NCBI RefSeq assembly: GCF_014705655.1
Contig: NZ_JACXIY010000010.1
Location: forward strand, 186,001 to 250,000
DNA from: Paenibacillus arenilitoris
GTDB lineage: Bacteria; Bacillota; Bacilli; Paenibacillales; Paenibacillaceae
DNA: 64,000 nt
Direction: 5' to 3'
The notes under the pieces were generated by a model. That model made no database searches, was not told where the DNA came from, and saw nothing but the letters and a program-made list of their open reading frames with translations. The translations under genes were made by a program, and so were the position numbers. Below, one piece after another: positions 24,779 to 33,490 of the stretch (its first letter is position 1; each line of letters begins with the position of its first letter).

Positions 24779-24964
24779 TAATTTCAAAAAATGAAACTAA
24801 ATTGCTCTAAACTCCACTCATACCTAATTTAATTTCAATATTTGAATTTAAACGATACTGTTCACGATACTCTATTCGATATTAACCGATTTAGTATCAA
24901 AATTTGAAACTAATCGTCTATTTAGACCCCTTCTTTGGTTCTTAGTTTCGGTTTTTGAAATTAA
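24779..24964. repeat. Array of four 23-bp dyads (element B)
   Basis: Four dyads of the form TTAGTTTCA-N5-TGAAACTAA lie at 24779-24800, 24829-24851, 24891-24913 and 24942-24964. Their spacers are AAAAA, ATATT, AAATT and GTTTT. The array fills the gap between the convergent TetR and LacI genes and is bracketed by two GGCTGTCTCAAA hairpins. No open frame of coding character is seen. The element is homologous to the array at 35519-35702, including the shared lead-in GCGAGAGG(G)CGATGCTAATTT. Confidence 0.85.
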
Positions 24965-24967
24965 AAA

Positions 24968-25022
24968 GGGACTGTCTCAAAACTACCATGGCCGTAAGGC
25001 CTTGGTAGTTTGAGACAGCCCC
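24968..25022 (-). terminator. Long terminator hairpin for the LacI gene
   Basis: GGGACTGTCTCAAAACTACC and GGTAGTTTGAGACAGCCCC, with inner GGCC pairing, form a stem of more than 20 bp. On the minus strand it lies 11 bases after the LacI stop and is followed by TTTTTAATTT. Confidence 0.8.
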
Positions 25023-25032
25023 TTGCTTGCGA

Positions 25033-26067
25033 TTATTGCCCGCCCGTCGACTCCCTAAGAATTGGCGCCGTCTTGACGTGGGTAATTTGAGGCGGCTTGT
25101 CCGGGTTCCGCACTCTGGCGAGCAGCATTTCGGCTGCCAGAATGCCCATCTCGTCCCGGTAAATATGGACGGTCGACAGGTGGGGCTCCACGATTTGCGA
25201 TTCCGGCGAATCGTCGAAGCCGCATATTTTGACCTGTCCGGGAATTTGGACGTTCCTGTTCTTCAGGATGCGCATGACGTTAATGGCGATATGGTCGTTG
25301 GCGCACACGAACGCGTCCGGCAGCGTCTCCATCCGGTTCAGCTGCTGCTCCAGCCACTTTGAATCGGCGAAATGCCGGTCCTTCTCCGTAACGTTGAACG
25401 CTTCGTCAGGCCGGAGCCCAGCGGCGTCAAGCGCTTTGTTGAAGCCGATCCACCGTTCGTTGAAGCTCTTGCAATGGTCGGAATCCCCGATGAAGCCAAA
25501 CGTGCCGCAGCCGCCGTCGATCAATGCCTTCGTCATCCAGCGGACGCTCTGTTCGTTCTCCATCAGCAATAAATCGCCGCGAAGCTCGGGGTAGAACAGC
25601 TCGGACGCGGAATCGATGAAGATGGTCGGAAGCCCCAGGGCGCTAATGAATTCGGTGTAGTTTTTGTCGAACAGCTCGATGCACACGATCCCGTCCACCT
25701 TGCTTTTATCGAAATTGACGGGAAGCACGAGCGCCTCGATCTCGGCTTCGCGAACGATATGAATGGACAAATTATACCCTTCGGAGCTGATTTTCTTCTC
25801 GAGCCCGCTGAGCAAGGAGGTGCCAAAGTGGGAATTGTTCGGCATGTTGGACGTGAGCAGCGCGATGTTGCCGGGGTTCTTCGGCGATTTCGCTTCCATG
25901 TCGACGAGAGCGAACTGCTTGTAGTTCAGCTCGATCGCCCGTTTGACGACCTTGTTGCGCGTTTCGAGCGGAATCGCGTCGCTTCCGTTCAGCGCCTTGG
26001 ACACCGTATTCCGGGAAAGCCCGAGCGAGTCCGCGATCGATTGAATCGTTACTTTTTCTTTCCGCAT
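25033..26067 (-). CDS. LacI-family transcriptional regulator (fructan locus)
   Basis: This 344-residue regulator has the LacI DNA-binding domain (TIQSIADSLGLSRNTVSKALNG, with the hinge helix region following) and a periplasmic-binding-protein-like sugar sensor (residues ~65-340), including GFDDSPESQIVEPHLSTVHIY. It is transcribed divergently from importer 2, GH32 and fructokinase genes across 461 bp that contain five TTGTGCAWWTG-like sites, so it is the likely repressor of that operon, relieved by a fructose-containing sugar. AAGGAG lies 11 bases before the ATG, and a strong terminator follows. Confidence 0.9.
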   Translation of the reverse strand: MRKEKVTIQSIADSLGLSRNTVSKALNGSDAIPLETRNKVVKRAIELNYKQFALVDMEAKSPKNPGNIALLTSNMPNNSHFGTSLLSGLEKKISSEGYNLSIHIVREAEIEALVLPVNFDKSKVDGIVCIELFDKNYTEFISALGLPTIFIDSASELFYPELRGDLLLMENEQSVRWMTKALIDGGCGTFGFIGDSDHCKSFNERWIGFNKALDAAGLRPDEAFNVTEKDRHFADSKWLEQQLNRMETLPDAFVCANDHIAINVMRILKNRNVQIPGQVKICGFDDSPESQIVEPHLSTVHIYRDEMGILAAEMLLARVRNPDKPPQITHVKTAPILRESTGGQ

Positions 26068-26150
26068 TGGCTTATGACTCCTTTATGCATTCAGCCTCTA
26101 TCTAACCTTAAATGTAACGCAATCCAAACGAAAGTTCAACAAAAAACTTA

Positions 26151-26495
26151 CAAATGCGCAATAACATACGTGATTAATTGTGCATTTGCAAATGAAATGA
26201 TTTTTCGAGGACAAACGGAAATTCAAGTAAACAAATGCACATTATCTTTTTCCTACTGCATCTATTCAACAATAATAATTAGCTTGAAAGAGGAATGAAA
26301 GCAAAGAAATTCAATCATTTTCACTCAATTAAATAAACAAACGAGCATTTTTATTCAAAATAATTTTGTGCATATGACAATTAAAATAAACAAAAAGTTG
26401 TTGACTTTTCGTTGAATGGATTGTAAATTGAATTTGCGGAAAGTCGTGTAAGCCTTTTCTTGAATCGTAAAAACAGATTATAATTTGTGCAAATG
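26151..26495 (+). promoter_or_regulatory. Operator cluster and promoter of the fructan operon
   Basis: The motif TTGTGCA(T/A)(T/A)TG occurs at 26178-26188, 26366-26376 and 26485-26495. Inverted copies lie at 26232-26241 (CAAATGCACA) and 26151-26160 (CAAATGCGCA). A TATAAT -10 box at 26479-26484 directly abuts the last copy, which would cover the transcription start. The whole 461-bp gap is AT-rich; apart from these sites I see no gene in it. Confidence 0.65.
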
Positions 26496-26528
26496 TAAAT
26501 TTGGGCAAATTCATTAGGGGGGAAATCC

Positions 26529-27488
26529 TTGCAGCATTCATTAGAGGCGGAGCGGAGAGAAAGCATGCCGGAAAGCGGCGCGCTGAAGCGAAAAATCGAT
26601 TATTTGAGGCGAAATCATTTTTTGTACTGGCTGATGGCGCCCGCGCTCGTTCTGACCATCCTCTTCAAGTACGTGCCGATGTACGGCGTCATTATCGCGT
26701 TTAAGGATTTTAGCTACAGCAAAGGGATATTGGGAAGCGAATGGGCGGGCTTCGAGCATTTCGAGAAGTTTCTGAACGCGCCGAATTTCGAGCTCATCTT
26801 CATGAACACGCTGAAGCTGAGCGTATACGGCCTGCTTCTCGGCTTTCCGGTCCCGATCCTGCTTGCGCTGATGCTGAACCAGCTTCGCAAAGCGGCGGTC
26901 AAGAAGAACATTCAGTTGATGCTGTACGCGCCGAATTTCATTTCCGTCGTCGTCATCGTCGGGATGATTTTCATATTCCTGTCCCCTACCGGGCCGATCA
27001 ACAAGATCGTCACCCTCATGGCCGGACAGCCGATCGCGTTCATGTCGGACCCGGAATACTTCCGCTCGATCTACATTCTGTCCGGCATTTGGCAGGGGGC
27101 GGGCTGGGCTTCCATCATTTACGTGGCGGCGCTCGCGGGCGTCGATCCCGAGCTGCATAACGCGGCGACCATCGACGGCGCGAATCTGCTGCAGCGGATC
27201 CGTCACATCGATCTGCCGGCGATCAGGCCGGTCATGGCGATCGTGTTCATCTTAGCTGCCGGCGGGATTATGGCGATCGGCTTCGAGAAGGCGTATCTGA
27301 TGCAGACGGCGATGAACCTGCCGGCTTCGGAAATCCTGCCGACCTACGTCTACAAGGTGGGCCTGCAGTCCGGCAATTATTCGTACTCCGCCGCGATCGG
27401 GCTGTTCAATTCCGTCATCAACGTCATTCTGCTGATCCTCGTTAATTTCATCGTCAAGAAATTAAACGAAGGCGAAGGCCTCTACTGA
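26529..27488 (+). CDS. ABC sugar transporter permease 2A (LplB type)
   Basis: This permease (319 residues, about six helices) is the first membrane subunit of importer 2. It shows VPMYGVIIAFKDFSY after helix 1 and the coupling loop HNAATIDGANLLQ followed by IDLPAIRP; the usual Glu of the EAA loop is Asn here (HNAA). It has a longer N-terminal cytoplasmic tail than its paralogues. Translation starts at TTG 26529, with GGGGGG 7 bases upstream. It is the first gene of the operon controlled by the operator cluster and the LacI protein. Confidence 0.9.
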   Translation: MQHSLEAERRESMPESGALKRKIDYLRRNHFLYWLMAPALVLTILFKYVPMYGVIIAFKDFSYSKGILGSEWAGFEHFEKFLNAPNFELIFMNTLKLSVYGLLLGFPVPILLALMLNQLRKAAVKKNIQLMLYAPNFISVVVIVGMIFIFLSPTGPINKIVTLMAGQPIAFMSDPEYFRSIYILSGIWQGAGWASIIYVAALAGVDPELHNAATIDGANLLQRIRHIDLPAIRPVMAIVFILAAGGIMAIGFEKAYLMQTAMNLPASEILPTYVYKVGLQSGNYSYSAAIGLFNSVINVILLILVNFIVKKLNEGEGLY

Positions 27489-27504
27489 CCGAAAGGAGCC
27501 GCGT

Positions 27505-28386
27505 ATGAGCATCAAACCTGGCCGGTTAGACCGGATTATTTTGACTGGCAACTACATTCTGCTGACGCTCGCCGTTCTGCTTGTGGCAATCCCGTTAATC
27601 TATGTCGTCGTCGCTTCGTTCATGGAGCCGACGGCGCTCTTGAACAAGGGCTTATCCTGGAAGCTGTCCGACTACAGCGTCGAAGGCTATAAGCTCATTC
27701 TGTCCAACGACGCCATGCTCCGGGGCTTCGTGAACGCCATGCTCTACTCCGCGGCCTTCGCGCTCGTGACTGTGCTCGTGTCCGTCTTCGCGGGCTACCC
27801 GCTTGCCGTGGACGGCTTCGTCGGCCACAAATTTTTTATGACGCTGTTCCTTATCACGATGTTTTTCGGCGGCGGATTAATCCCGACTTACCTGGTCGTC
27901 AAAGATCTCGGCATGCTCGATACGCCATGGGCCGTCATCCTGCCCGGAGCCTTGAATGTCTGGAATATCATTCTTGCCCGGACGTTCTTCAAAGGCATTC
28001 CGAAGGAATTGAACGAGGCTGCCCGGGTAGACGGCGCAACGGACGCGCTTATTTTCCTCAAAATCGTGCTGCCGCTGTCCAAGCCGATAATCTTCGTGCT
28101 CGCCTTATACGCTTTCGTCGGGCAGTGGAACTCTTATTTCGACGCCATGATTTATTTGGAAAATGCGAAGCTGCATCCGCTGCAGCTGGTGCTGCGGTCG
28201 ATCCTGATCCAGAACCAGGTAACCCCGGGCATGATCGCGGACCAGCTTGCCATGGCGGAGCTGAAGCGCTTGTCCGAAATTATCAAGTATGCGTCCATCG
28301 TCATTTCGAGCCTTCCGCTCATCGTGATGTACCCGTTCTTCCAGAAATATTTCGAAAAAGGTGTCATGGTCGGTTCCATCAAGTAA
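27505..28386 (+). CDS. ABC sugar transporter permease 2B (YtcP type)
   Basis: This is the second membrane subunit of importer 2 (293 residues). GGLIPTYLVVKDLGMLDT in the middle, the coupling loop NEAARVDGATDALIF followed by IVLPLSKP, and the C-terminus QKYFEKGVMVGSIK are hallmarks of the YtcP/LplC group. AAAGGAG lies 8 bases before the ATG. It starts 16 bp after permease 2A and is followed 52 bp later by the binding protein. Confidence 0.92.
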   Translation: MSIKPGRLDRIILTGNYILLTLAVLLVAIPLIYVVVASFMEPTALLNKGLSWKLSDYSVEGYKLILSNDAMLRGFVNAMLYSAAFALVTVLVSVFAGYPLAVDGFVGHKFFMTLFLITMFFGGGLIPTYLVVKDLGMLDTPWAVILPGALNVWNIILARTFFKGIPKELNEAARVDGATDALIFLKIVLPLSKPIIFVLALYAFVGQWNSYFDAMIYLENAKLHPLQLVLRSILIQNQVTPGMIADQLAMAELKRLSEIIKYASIVISSLPLIVMYPFFQKYFEKGVMVGSIK

Positions 28387-28438
28387 GGAGCTTGGCTGGC
28401 ATAGATGAGGTTGTCCAAACAAAAGAGGAGGGTTCAAT

Positions 28439-30028
28439 TTGAACAAAGCAAAGAAATCGGCCTTGTATCTGTCGATGGCCACAGTCTTGGCCGTTACGGG
28501 CTGCAGCGGAAATTCAGGCGCAAAGGAAGGCGGGTCCGGAGGGGAGGCGGACGGAAAGACGACGCTGCAATTTATGACGCAAAGCTCCCCGCTCGCGCCG
28601 GCGGATCCGAACGAAAAGCTCGTATTTCAGCGTATGGAAGAAAAAACCGGCATCCATATCGAATGGAAAAACTATACGAACGACGTGTTTGCCGAGAAAC
28701 GGAATTTGGCGCTGGCGACCGGCGAGCTTCCGGACGCGATCTTCGACGCGGGGCTCGGCGATTACGACTTGCTTAAGCTGGCCAAGGACGGAACCATTAT
28801 CCCGCTTGAAGATATCATCGAGAATCATATGCCTAATTTCAAAAAGGTGCTGGACCAGGCGCCCGAGTACCGGTCGATGATTACGGCCCCGGACGGCCAT
28901 ATTTATTCGCTGCCGTGGATCGAGGAGCTTGGCGCGGACAAGGAAAGCATCCACTCCGTCAACAATATCCCTTGGATTAACGTCGAGTGGCTGAACAAGC
29001 TCGGCCTCGACATGCCGACGACGACGGCGGAGCTGAAGGACGTGCTGCTCGCCTTCAAATCGGAGGATCCGAACGGCAACGGCAAAGCGGATGAAATTCC
29101 GCTGTCCTTCATTAATTCCAACGGCGGCAACGAGGACGCCGGCTTCCTGTTCGGCTCGTTCGGCCCGGGCTACAACTGGGATTTGACGCTGGTCGGCGAC
29201 GACGGCAAGGTGGGCTTCGCCGCCATGGGCGACGGCTTCAAGGAAGGCGTCCGCTACCTGCACGAATTGTACAAGGAAGGCTTGATCGACAGCGAGTTCA
29301 TTACGCAGGATTGGAATACGTTCATCGCCAAAGGGAAGGAAGACGTGTACGGCCTGTATTTTACGTGGGACAAGGCGAACGTGACCGGCATGAACGACCG
29401 GTTCGAGCCGATGCCGGCGCTAGCGGGGCCGGGCGGGAGCAAGAACGTGGCCAGATCGAACGGCATGGGGCTCGACCGTGGCCGGATGGTCGTGACGAAG
29501 GACAACAAAAACCTCGAAGCGACCGCCAAATGGATGGATCAGCTTTACGATCCGCTGCAATCGGTGCAGAACAACTGGGGTACTTACGGCGACGACAAGC
29601 AGCAGAACATCTTCGAATTCGACGAGGCCGCGCAAATGCTGAAGCATCTGCCGCTCGAAGGAACCGCGCCTGCCGAATTGAGGCAGAAAACGAGCGTCGG
29701 CGGACCGCTGGCGATATTGGACGAATATTACGGCCAAGTGACGACGAAGCCGGACGATGCGGCATGGCGGCTCGATATTTTGAAGAACGTGTACGTGCCG
29801 GATATGAAGGCGCAGCATATTTATCCGAAGGTGTTCTTCTCCCTGGAGGAGCTGGACCGGCTGTCCACGATCGAGACCGACCTGTTCGCCTACGTGCTGC
29901 AGAAGCGGACGGAATGGATTCAAGGCGGGAAGATCGACGCCGAATGGGACGGTTACTTGAAGGAGCTGGACCGCTTGGGCTTGCAGGAATGGCTGGCCAT
30001 CAAGCAAGCGGGCTACGACAGAAACTAA
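28439..30028 (+). CDS. Extracellular solute-binding lipoprotein of importer 2
   Basis: This 529-residue lipoprotein starts with TTG 28439 (GAGGAGGG 6-8 bases upstream). The signal peptide ends at lipobox AVTGC with Cys22, followed by a Gly-rich linker. The mature protein has LPDAIFDAGLGDYDLL and the acidic loop EDPNGNGKADEIPL typical of LipO/YtcQ-type receptors. Because GH32 and fructokinase genes follow in the same direction, it probably binds a fructo-oligosaccharide, levan fragment or sucrose. That assignment rests on context. Confidence 0.9.
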   Translation: MNKAKKSALYLSMATVLAVTGCSGNSGAKEGGSGGEADGKTTLQFMTQSSPLAPADPNEKLVFQRMEEKTGIHIEWKNYTNDVFAEKRNLALATGELPDAIFDAGLGDYDLLKLAKDGTIIPLEDIIENHMPNFKKVLDQAPEYRSMITAPDGHIYSLPWIEELGADKESIHSVNNIPWINVEWLNKLGLDMPTTTAELKDVLLAFKSEDPNGNGKADEIPLSFINSNGGNEDAGFLFGSFGPGYNWDLTLVGDDGKVGFAAMGDGFKEGVRYLHELYKEGLIDSEFITQDWNTFIAKGKEDVYGLYFTWDKANVTGMNDRFEPMPALAGPGGSKNVARSNGMGLDRGRMVVTKDNKNLEATAKWMDQLYDPLQSVQNNWGTYGDDKQQNIFEFDEAAQMLKHLPLEGTAPAELRQKTSVGGPLAILDEYYGQVTTKPDDAAWRLDILKNVYVPDMKAQHIYPKVFFSLEELDRLSTIETDLFAYVLQKRTEWIQGGKIDAEWDGYLKELDRLGLQEWLAIKQAGYDRN

Positions 30029-30119
30029 AAGCAAATAAGCAGGGCAGACAAGCGGCGGAGCGCGGACTCGCGAAGCAAGGGCCATGCTCCGGCCGCAACT
30101 TGATTAGGGAGTGGTAGAA

Positions 30120-31604
30120 ATGCTGGATTATAGAGAAAAGTATCGCCCGCAGTTTCATTTTTCGCCGCCGTCCAAGTGGATGAACGATCCGAACGGCATG
30201 GTGTATTTCGAAGGGGAATATCATTTGTTCTATCAGCATCACCCGGACGGCACGACGTGGGGACCGATGCATTGGGGACACGCAGTCAGCAAGGACCTCG
30301 TGCACTGGGAGCATTGCGGCATCGCCTTAAAGCCGGACGAACACGGCGACATCTTCTCGGGCAGCGCCGTCGTCGATTGGCATGATACGACCGTTTTTTT
30401 CTCCGGCAAGCCGGGGCTCGTCGCCATCTTCACCCACTCCGACCACGAACCGGAAACGAACAAGCTGAGGCAGCGCCAAAGCCTTGCCTACAGCGCGGAC
30501 AAAGGGCGCACATGGACGATGTACGAGGGCAATCCGGTGCTGTGCAGCGAGCTGCTGACCGATTTCCGCGATCCGAAAGTATTCTGGCACGAGGCGGGGC
30601 ATCGCTGGGTCATGGTGCTCGCCGCGGGAGACCGCGTTCAGTTCTATACATCGGCGGATTTGAAGGATTGGAGCTACGCAAGCGAATTCGGGGCGGCCGA
30701 AGGATCTCATGCCGGCGTATGGGAATGTCCCGACTTGTTCGAGCTCCCGGTGGACGGCGATGACGGCCGGACCAAGTGGGTATTGATCGTCAGCATCGGC
30801 GACGACCCGGCGTACAAGGAAGGCTCGCGGACGCAATATTTCGTCGGGGAATTCGACGGAGACGCTTTCGTGAGCGACGCTTCCCCCGATACGGTATTAT
30901 GGCTTGATCACGGCCGGGACAATTACGCCGGCGTCACGTGGTCGGACGCGGAACGGGAGGACGGCGGCAAGCTGTTCACCGGCTGGATGAGCAATTGGAA
31001 ATACGCGAACGTCACGCCGACGGTAAGCTGGCGAGGCGCGATGACGCTGCCGCGCGTATTGCGGCTGAAGAGCAGCCCGTCCGGCATCCGCCTGACGCAG
31101 GAGCCGGCGACCGAGCTCGGCCGGCTTCGCGGGCAGGCGCAAAGCTGGACGGAGGCGGCCGTTCGCCCGGGCGTCAATCTGCTGGCGGGCGTCGGCGGCG
31201 ACCGGTATGAGCTCGAATGCGAAATCGAGCTCGGCGAGGCGCGCGAGGTCGGCTTTAAGCTTCGGAAGTCCGAGCGGGAGGAGACCGTCGTCGGCTACGA
31301 CGCGGCGGAGGGCCAGCTGTTCGTCGACCGCCGCAATGCCGGGGAGCACGCGTTCCACGAGGCGTTCGCCTGCAAGCACGGCGCCAGCTGCGAGCTTAAC
31401 GGAGGCCGGCTGAAGCTGCGGCTGTTCGTCGATCATTCCTCTATCGAAGTGTTCGCCGGCGACGGCGATATCGTTCTGACGAATCAAATTTTTCCCGATC
31501 CGGCCAGCACGGGCATCGAGCTGTATGCCGTCGGCGGAGAAGCGAAGCTCGTCTCGCTCACGCTTCATCCGCTCGATTCGATCAATTCGGCCGTAGGCGT
31601 ATGA
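30120..31604 (+). CDS. Beta-fructofuranosidase, family GH32 (levanase/sucrose-hydrolase type)
   Basis: This 494-residue enzyme hydrolyses terminal beta-D-fructofuranosyl bonds. All three GH32 motifs are visible: WMNDPNG (nucleophile D23), FRDPKVFW (transition-state Asp) and WECPDLF (acid/base Glu). A five-bladed propeller (~1-340) is followed by a C-terminal beta-sandwich (~350-490, with FVDHSSIEVFAGDG). There is no signal peptide, so it acts on imported oligosaccharides. ATG 30120 is chosen because AGGGAG lies 8 bases upstream. It is flanked by importer 2 and a fructokinase. Whether the natural substrate is levan, inulin fragments or sucrose cannot be told. Confidence 0.93.
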   Translation: MLDYREKYRPQFHFSPPSKWMNDPNGMVYFEGEYHLFYQHHPDGTTWGPMHWGHAVSKDLVHWEHCGIALKPDEHGDIFSGSAVVDWHDTTVFFSGKPGLVAIFTHSDHEPETNKLRQRQSLAYSADKGRTWTMYEGNPVLCSELLTDFRDPKVFWHEAGHRWVMVLAAGDRVQFYTSADLKDWSYASEFGAAEGSHAGVWECPDLFELPVDGDDGRTKWVLIVSIGDDPAYKEGSRTQYFVGEFDGDAFVSDASPDTVLWLDHGRDNYAGVTWSDAEREDGGKLFTGWMSNWKYANVTPTVSWRGAMTLPRVLRLKSSPSGIRLTQEPATELGRLRGQAQSWTEAAVRPGVNLLAGVGGDRYELECEIELGEAREVGFKLRKSEREETVVGYDAAEGQLFVDRRNAGEHAFHEAFACKHGASCELNGGRLKLRLFVDHSSIEVFAGDGDIVLTNQIFPDPASTGIELYAVGGEAKLVSLTLHPLDSINSAVGV

Positions 31605-31643
31605 CGGGATGGCAAAACTTCGCATAGGAGGAGAGGACGCGAC

Positions 31644-32537
31644 ATGTTGATAGGAGCGATCGAAGGCGGGGGGACCAAGTTCGTGTGCGGCATCGGCACG
31701 GAAGACGGGAAGATGCTCGAGCGCGTCTCGATTCCGACGAGCAGCCCCGAAGCCACGCTTGACGAGGCGATGGCTTTCTTCGAAGGCAAAGGGATCGGGG
31801 CAATCGGGATCGGCACCTTCGGTCCGATCGTCGTCGATCCGCGCAGCCCGGACTACGGATCGGTAGCCGCCACGCCGAAGCCCGGCTGGAGCGGGTATCG
31901 GATCATCGATCATGTGAAGCTGCGCTTCGACGTCCCCGTCGGCTTCGACACGGACGTGAACGCCGCGGCGCTCGGCGAAGCGACGTGGGGAGCGGCGGCC
32001 GGTCTCGGCAGCTGCCTCTACATGACGGTCGGCACCGGGATCGGCGCCGGAGCGGTCTCGGCCGGGAGGCTCGTGCGCGGGCTTACCCATCCGGAGATGG
32101 GTCATATCACGGTACGCAGGCATCCCGAGGACCGGTTCGCGGGGAGCTGCCCGTTCCACGGCGACTGCTTCGAAGGGCTTGCGTCAGGTCCCGCGATCGA
32201 GCGGCGCTGGGGAATGAAGGCGTCGGAGCTGGCCCTCGATCACCCCGCATGGGAAATGGAAAGCGATTATATCGCGCAGGCGCTCATCCAGTACATTCTG
32301 ATTCTGTCCCCGGAGAAAATCATGCTCGGCGGCGGCGTCATGAATCAATCGCATTTGTTTCCGACGATCCGCGATAAGGTGCGCGCCAGGCTGAACGGGT
32401 ATGTCGAGCATCCCGCCCTTGCGGCGGACATCGATTCCTACATCGTGCCGCCCGCCCTCGGCGGCAGCGCCGGCTTGTCCGGGGCGCTGGCTTTGGCGGT
32501 GCAAGCCGCAAGCAGTCCGCTTGCAAAGGGACGGTGA
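31644..32537 (+). CDS. ROK-family fructokinase
   Basis: This 297-residue kinase phosphorylates the fructose released by the GH32 enzyme. It has the N-terminal ATP-binding loop IEGGGTKF, the catalytic-site stretch FDTDVNAAALGE, the second phosphate motif TVGTGIGAGAV, and a zinc site made of H (in RRHPED), C, H and C in SCPFHGDCFEG. This is the arrangement of bacterial ROK fructokinases such as B. subtilis GmuE/YdhR. GGAGGAGAGG lies upstream of the ATG. It is followed 6 bp later by a LicA-like kinase gene. Confidence 0.9.
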   Translation: MLIGAIEGGGTKFVCGIGTEDGKMLERVSIPTSSPEATLDEAMAFFEGKGIGAIGIGTFGPIVVDPRSPDYGSVAATPKPGWSGYRIIDHVKLRFDVPVGFDTDVNAAALGEATWGAAAGLGSCLYMTVGTGIGAGAVSAGRLVRGLTHPEMGHITVRRHPEDRFAGSCPFHGDCFEGLASGPAIERRWGMKASELALDHPAWEMESDYIAQALIQYILILSPEKIMLGGGVMNQSHLFPTIRDKVRARLNGYVEHPALAADIDSYIVPPALGGSAGLSGALALAVQAASSPLAKGR

Positions 32538-32543
32538 TGCCCG

Positions 32544-33422
32544 GTGTCCATCGAAGCGATCATCCATGAAATCCCGCAGCTAAGCCAGGATTTCGTAAGC
32601 ATCGAACGGTTAAGCGGCGGGCTGTGCAATGAAACGTATAAAGTTCGCACCAAGCATGATGCGTATGTGCTGCGCGTGAACGGCAAGCAGAACGAATATT
32701 TGAATTTGACGCGCCGCTCCGAAGTCGAAGTTATGAAGAAGGCGAGCCGAATCGGCATGAGTCCTTCCGTTATCGCGGGCGATCAGCCGGAGCGGTACGT
32801 CGTCACGGCATTCGTCGAAGGACGGATGCCCGTGCAGGAAGACCTGCGGGATCCGGCGATAAGAGTGAAGATCATGGAGCGCCTGAAACAAATCCACCGG
32901 ATGGAGGGAAACGGTCGGCAGTGCTCCCCTTATCAGTTGATTGACGGGTACCTGCGAGGGGCAGAACGGCTGCGGGTGAAGCATCCGGCCGGTCTCGGCC
33001 GCTTTCTGCGGCTGGCCGAGGAGATCGCGCACCGGCGCGGCGGCGACAAGGCGTATAACGGCAGGTTCTGCCACAACGATTCCTTCCTGTGCAACATGAT
33101 CTATACCGGCAGCGACCTGCAAGTTATTGACTGGGAGCTATCGGGCCGCGGGGACGTTTTTTTCGATTTGGCCATTATCCCCTTCTCCAGCCGGTTTGCC
33201 GAAGCGGAGGAGAAAGCGTGGCTGAAGCTGTATTTCGGCCATTACGAAGACGAGCAATATGCGATCCTTCAAGATATGAAGATGATGAACATGCTCCGGG
33301 AGGTTGCATGGGGACTGCTGTACAGCGGCTTGAACAAGGCTTCCGGGGCGCATGATTTCGATTATTACACGCATGCGGAATACGCGCTGGAACGGCTGGA
33401 GCAAGGACTGTATTTTTTATAG
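32544..33422 (+). CDS. LicA/choline-kinase-like phosphotransferase
   Basis: This 292-residue protein has the aminoglycoside phosphotransferase/choline kinase fold: an N-terminal SGGLCNETYKV nucleotide loop, the catalytic CHNDSFLCNMIY segment (HND...N, like the choline kinase Brenner motif) and the DWE metal-binding motif in VIDWELSG. Family members phosphorylate choline, ethanolamine, aminoglycosides or small sugars and amines. It starts with GTG 32544, 6 bp after the fructokinase stop, so it is translationally linked to the fructan operon. A role on fructose-derived amines (fructosamines) is an attractive guess, but the sequence family is closer to LicA. Confidence 0.8.
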   Translation: MSIEAIIHEIPQLSQDFVSIERLSGGLCNETYKVRTKHDAYVLRVNGKQNEYLNLTRRSEVEVMKKASRIGMSPSVIAGDQPERYVVTAFVEGRMPVQEDLRDPAIRVKIMERLKQIHRMEGNGRQCSPYQLIDGYLRGAERLRVKHPAGLGRFLRLAEEIAHRRGGDKAYNGRFCHNDSFLCNMIYTGSDLQVIDWELSGRGDVFFDLAIIPFSSRFAEAEEKAWLKLYFGHYEDEQYAILQDMKMMNMLREVAWGLLYSGLNKASGAHDFDYYTHAEYALERLEQGLYFL

Positions 33423-33432
33423 GACGGACATG

Positions 33433-33487
33433 AACGCCAATAACCGCGACGCGAACAAGGATTGAACGCGCCGCGGTTATCGGCGTT
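33433..33487. terminator. Bidirectional terminator between convergent genes
   Basis: AACGCC-A-ATAACCGCG pairs with CGCGGTTAT-C-GGCGTT (15 of 16 positions) across a 23-base loop. It separates the fructan operon from the MFS gene on the opposite strand. Confidence 0.6.
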
Positions 33488-33490
33488 TGG

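Noticed and set aside
24779..24964. CRISPR array
   Set aside because: The repeats are imperfect dyads, the inter-unit DNA is not of constant length, there are only four units, and no cas gene is nearby.
24697..25022. Insertion sequence with terminal inverted repeats (GGCTGTCTCAAA hairpins)
   Set aside because: The hairpins are complete stem-loops that lie directly after gene stops and behave as terminators, and no transposase frame lies between them. A MITE cannot be excluded and is discussed in the findings.
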